Shown one piece after another: positions 15,844 through 17,566 of a stretch of DNA of 17,566 nucleotides. How positions within the stretch are numbered: the stretch's first letter is position 1; each line of letters starts with the position of its first letter. The translations under genes and the position numbers were made by a program. The DNA is from Halanaerobiaceae bacterium. Lineage in GTDB: Bacteria; Bacillota; Halanaerobiia; Halanaerobiales; Halarsenatibacteraceae. Where the stretch lies: assembly GCA_003554685.1 (NCBI GenBank), contig PWHA01000243.1, positions 1-17,566 of the forward strand. Reading direction: 5' to 3'. Under the pieces are notes generated by a model. The model did no database searches. It saw nothing but the letters and a program-made list of their open reading frames with translations, and was not told where the DNA came from.

Positions 15844-16497
15844 TCAAGCAAAGGTGGTGAGTTCAGGAGCAATAGAAAAACCGGCAGCGGTTTTCTCTCT
15901 AACCTCCTTAACAGTCGTATCCTCAGCTATTTCTTCCAGCAAAAGTCCCTGTCCGGTTACCCTGAATACTGCAAGTTCAGTGACAATCAAATCGACCTCT
16001 CCTTTAGCCGTCAGGGGCAGGGTGCACTCCGGGAGAATTTTGGGCTGGTCCTTTTTGGTAGTGTGGCTGGTGGCCACAATAACCTGACGGGCTCCCACAG
16101 TTAAGTCCATGGCTCCTCCCATCCCCGGAACCAGCTTTCCGGGAATTTTCCAGTTGGCCAGATTGCCCTGTTCGTCAACCTGCAGGGCTCCCAGCACAGT
16201 AGCGTCAAGATGTCCGCCCCGGATAATGGCAAAGGAGGTGGTCGAATCAAAAAATGCTCCTCCGGTTTTAATTGTTACCGGCTCACTGCCGGCATTAACC
16301 AGGTCCGGGTCCTCTTCTCCTTTAGGAGGACGGGGCCCCATTCCCACAAAACCATTTTCAGATTGAAATATTACCCTGATATCATCGGGGATAAAATCAG
16401 CCCCCATGGTTGGCATGCCTATCCCCAAATTCACCACATCACCATCCTCAAGCTCCCGGGCAATACGCCTGGTGATTCTTTCTCTCATCTCAGACAC
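15844..16497 (-). CDS. atoA: Acetoacetate/butyrate CoA-transferase, beta subunit
   Basis: A 217-residue subunit of family I CoA-transferases (E. coli AtoA is 216). The catalytic glutamate lies in IFQSENGFVGMG, the site that forms the enzyme-CoA thioester. Other landmarks are DGDVVNLGIGMPT near the start, GGHLDATVLGALQVD and PGMGGAMDL. With its alpha partner it would move CoA between an acyl-CoA such as butyryl-CoA and acetoacetate. I chose GTG 16497, with GGAGG six bases upstream, giving an 8-bp overlap with the alpha-subunit stop; ATG 16488 is the alternative. The position after kdd and atoD places it in lysine fermentation. The family is secure; exact CoA donor and acceptor are inferred. 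Confidence 0.9.
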   Translation of the reverse strand: MSEMRERITRRIARELEDGDVVNLGIGMPTMGADFIPDDIRVIFQSENGFVGMGPRPPKGEEDPDLVNAGSEPVTIKTGGAFFDSTTSFAIIRGGHLDATVLGALQVDEQGNLANWKIPGKLVPGMGGAMDLTVGARQVIVATSHTTKKDQPKILPECTLPLTAKGEVDLIVTELAVFRVTGQGLLLEEIAEDTTVKEVREKTAAGFSIAPELTTFA

Positions 16498-17158
16498 TGG
16501 CTCCCTCCCCCCCATTCTGCAGTATATAATCCACAAAGATTCCTGGAGTCATTACCTGATTGGGATCAATCTCTCCCGCAGGAACTATCTCCTCTGCCTC
16601 CACCACAACCTTGTCACCGGCCATAGCCATTACCGGATTAAAATTTCTGGCAGCATATCTAAAGAGCAGGTTGCCATCCCTGTCGGCCTTCCAGGCCTTA
16701 ACAAGGGCCAGATCGGCCCTGAGAGGTTTTGCCAGGAGATACTCCCTGCCGTCCACCTCAATAGTCCGGCTCTCCTCGGCCACCGGGGTACCTATCCCGG
16801 TGGGTGTTAAAACTCCACCCAGTCCGGCTCCTCCGGCTCTAATCTGCTCCACCAGGGTCCCCTGGGGAATTAGCTCAACCTCCAGATCTCCTCTGTTCAT
16901 CTGCCGGCCGGTTTCTTTATTGGTACCGATATGAGAGACAATAACCCTGCTCAATCTTTTTTCTACCACCAGTTGGCCTGATTTTTGATCATCAAAGCCG
17001 GTATCATTGCCGATTAAAGTTAAATTCCCGACTCCACTTTCCAGCAGCAGATCTATCAGTCTGTGAGGTGCACCGCATTCTATAAAGCCACCAATCATGA
17101 GGCGCTGGCCCTCGGCAAATAACTGCTTTATCTGCTCTTTATCAACTATTTTGACCAT
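16490..17158 (-). CDS. atoD: Acetoacetate/butyrate CoA-transferase, alpha subunit
   Basis: A 222-residue subunit of family I CoA-transferases (E. coli AtoD is 220). Landmarks are LMIGGFIECGAPHRLIDLLL, NLTLIGNDTG, IGTNKETGRQM, ELIPQGTLVEQIRAGGAGLG and TPTGIGTP, all typical of the CoA-binding subunit. It pairs with the beta subunit whose start overlaps its TGA. I chose ATG 17158 because GGAGG lies seven bases upstream and the resulting length matches the family; an ATG 12 codons earlier lacks a site. It follows kdd after 142 bp. In lysine fermenters this enzyme activates acetoacetate with butyryl-CoA while releasing butyrate. Confidence 0.9.
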   Translation of the reverse strand: MVKIVDKEQIKQLFAEGQRLMIGGFIECGAPHRLIDLLLESGVGNLTLIGNDTGFDDQKSGQLVVEKRLSRVIVSHIGTNKETGRQMNRGDLEVELIPQGTLVEQIRAGGAGLGGVLTPTGIGTPVAEESRTIEVDGREYLLAKPLRADLALVKAWKADRDGNLLFRYAARNFNPVMAMAGDKVVVEAEEIVPAGEIDPNQVMTPGIFVDYILQNGGEGASV

Positions 17159-17300
17159 TTGTGATCCTCCCCTGTAAAACTTTCCATCTGTCACAGCCAG
17201 TTTATTTTAAACCCGGTTAATTTTTTGATTTTCATCCCTGAAAAATAAAGCTCCTCTGACTGAAAAATTAAAGCTCTCCTCAGACTAAGCTCATCCAGGT

Positions 17301-17566
17301 TCAGCTGGTATACATTCTTTCAAAAATTTCTCTCAGCAAAGCATTCTCCCGCAAAATTTCCAGTGAAATTTTATCATGATCTCTGGTGTAGCCGTTACCG
17401 ATGATCATCTCGACATCCCGTCCGACTCCTTCAGCCCCCAGGGCTGCTTTGGTAAAACTGGTGGCCATGCTGAAAAAGTAGATTTTCCCGCCTTCGGCAC
17501 AGGGCAGAATTGAGGCCATCTCGGTATTATTGATATTGACGCAGTTTATTACCACATCGGCCAGCC
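17301..17566 (-). CDS. kdd: L-erythro-3,5-diaminohexanoate dehydrogenase, C-terminus (partial)
   Basis: The last 87 residues of a gene that enters from the right edge. The reading VINCVNINNTEMASIL, GGKIYFFSMATSFTKAALGA and GVGRDVEMIIGNGY is characteristic of Kdd, the NAD-dependent enzyme that oxidatively deaminates 3,5-diaminohexanoate in lysine fermentation. The complete protein is about 340 residues, so roughly three quarters lies outside the window. Upstream neighbours are expected to include kamA, kamDE, kce and kal. The stop is TGA. The following atoD-atoA pair supports the pathway assignment. Confidence 0.88.
   Translation of the reverse strand, partial: LADVVINCVNINNTEMASILPCAEGGKIYFFSMATSFTKAALGAEGVGRDVEMIIGNGYTRDHDKISLEILRENALLREIFERMYTS

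Noticed and set aside
17191..17235. A 14-codon minus-strand reading frame between kdd and atoD, preceded by GAGGAG
   Set aside because: It is too short to support and has no recognisable leader-peptide features. It sits beside an imperfect tandem duplication (17239-17285) that supplies the GAGGAG by chance.
1..17566. CRISPR arrays, tRNA or rRNA genes, insertion sequences, pyl genes
   Set aside because: I looked for regular spaced repeats, transposase-like proteins, tRNA-like folds and PylS/B/C/D-like proteins, and saw none in this window.

Overview
The window looks like chromosome from an anaerobic, probably halophilic, methylamine-using fermentative bacterium, most likely a Firmicute of the Halanaerobiales/Acetohalobium type. 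This placement is inferred from gene content: pyrrolysine-type methylamine methyltransferases, a quaternary-amine methyltransferase homologue, Stickland-type lysine fermentation genes, an NhaC-family Na+/H+ antiporter remnant, and a solute-binding protein with a signal peptide but no lipobox. Nearly all genes are on the minus strand and are described here in their own reading direction.

The right end (15844-17566) carries the C-terminus of 3,5-diaminohexanoate dehydrogenase (kdd) followed by a two-subunit CoA-transferase (atoD, atoA). This is a typical piece of the lysine-to-butyrate/acetate fermentation cluster. Next, reading leftwards, comes a methyltransferase block (10980-15664): an MttB-superfamily protein without pyrrolysine (glycine-betaine-type candidate), then mttB (trimethylamine) and mtbB (dimethylamine). 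Both mttB and mtbB are interrupted by a single in-frame TAG exactly where archaeal homologues carry pyrrolysine. They should each be annotated as one full-length gene with an amber-encoded Pyl, not as broken genes. No pylT/S/B/C/D genes lie in the window.

The centre holds a small GNAT acetyltransferase, a bidirectional terminator and, on the plus strand, an NhaC-family antiporter reduced to its two ends by a large internal deletion. Divergent from it is a peptide/nickel-type ABC transporter operon (9485 to 2689) with a strong sigma-70-like promoter, an attenuator after the first gene and a terminator at the end. This transporter is unusual in three ways: the binding protein appears circularly permuted, the DppC-type permease carries an extracytoplasmic domain of about 270 residues that reads as a seven-bladed beta-propeller, and the two ATPases are fused with an extended C-terminal Cys motif.

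The left end has a two-gene unit, a glutaredoxin-thioredoxin reductase (AhpF-like) fusion followed by a Mut7-C RNase-domain protein. The window edge then holds the first 35 codons of a corrinoid protein, the type of methyl carrier that MtbB/MttB proteins methylate. Of the complete genes, only the reductase appears to end in TAG, and a TGA follows four codons later, as expected if TAG is sometimes translated.
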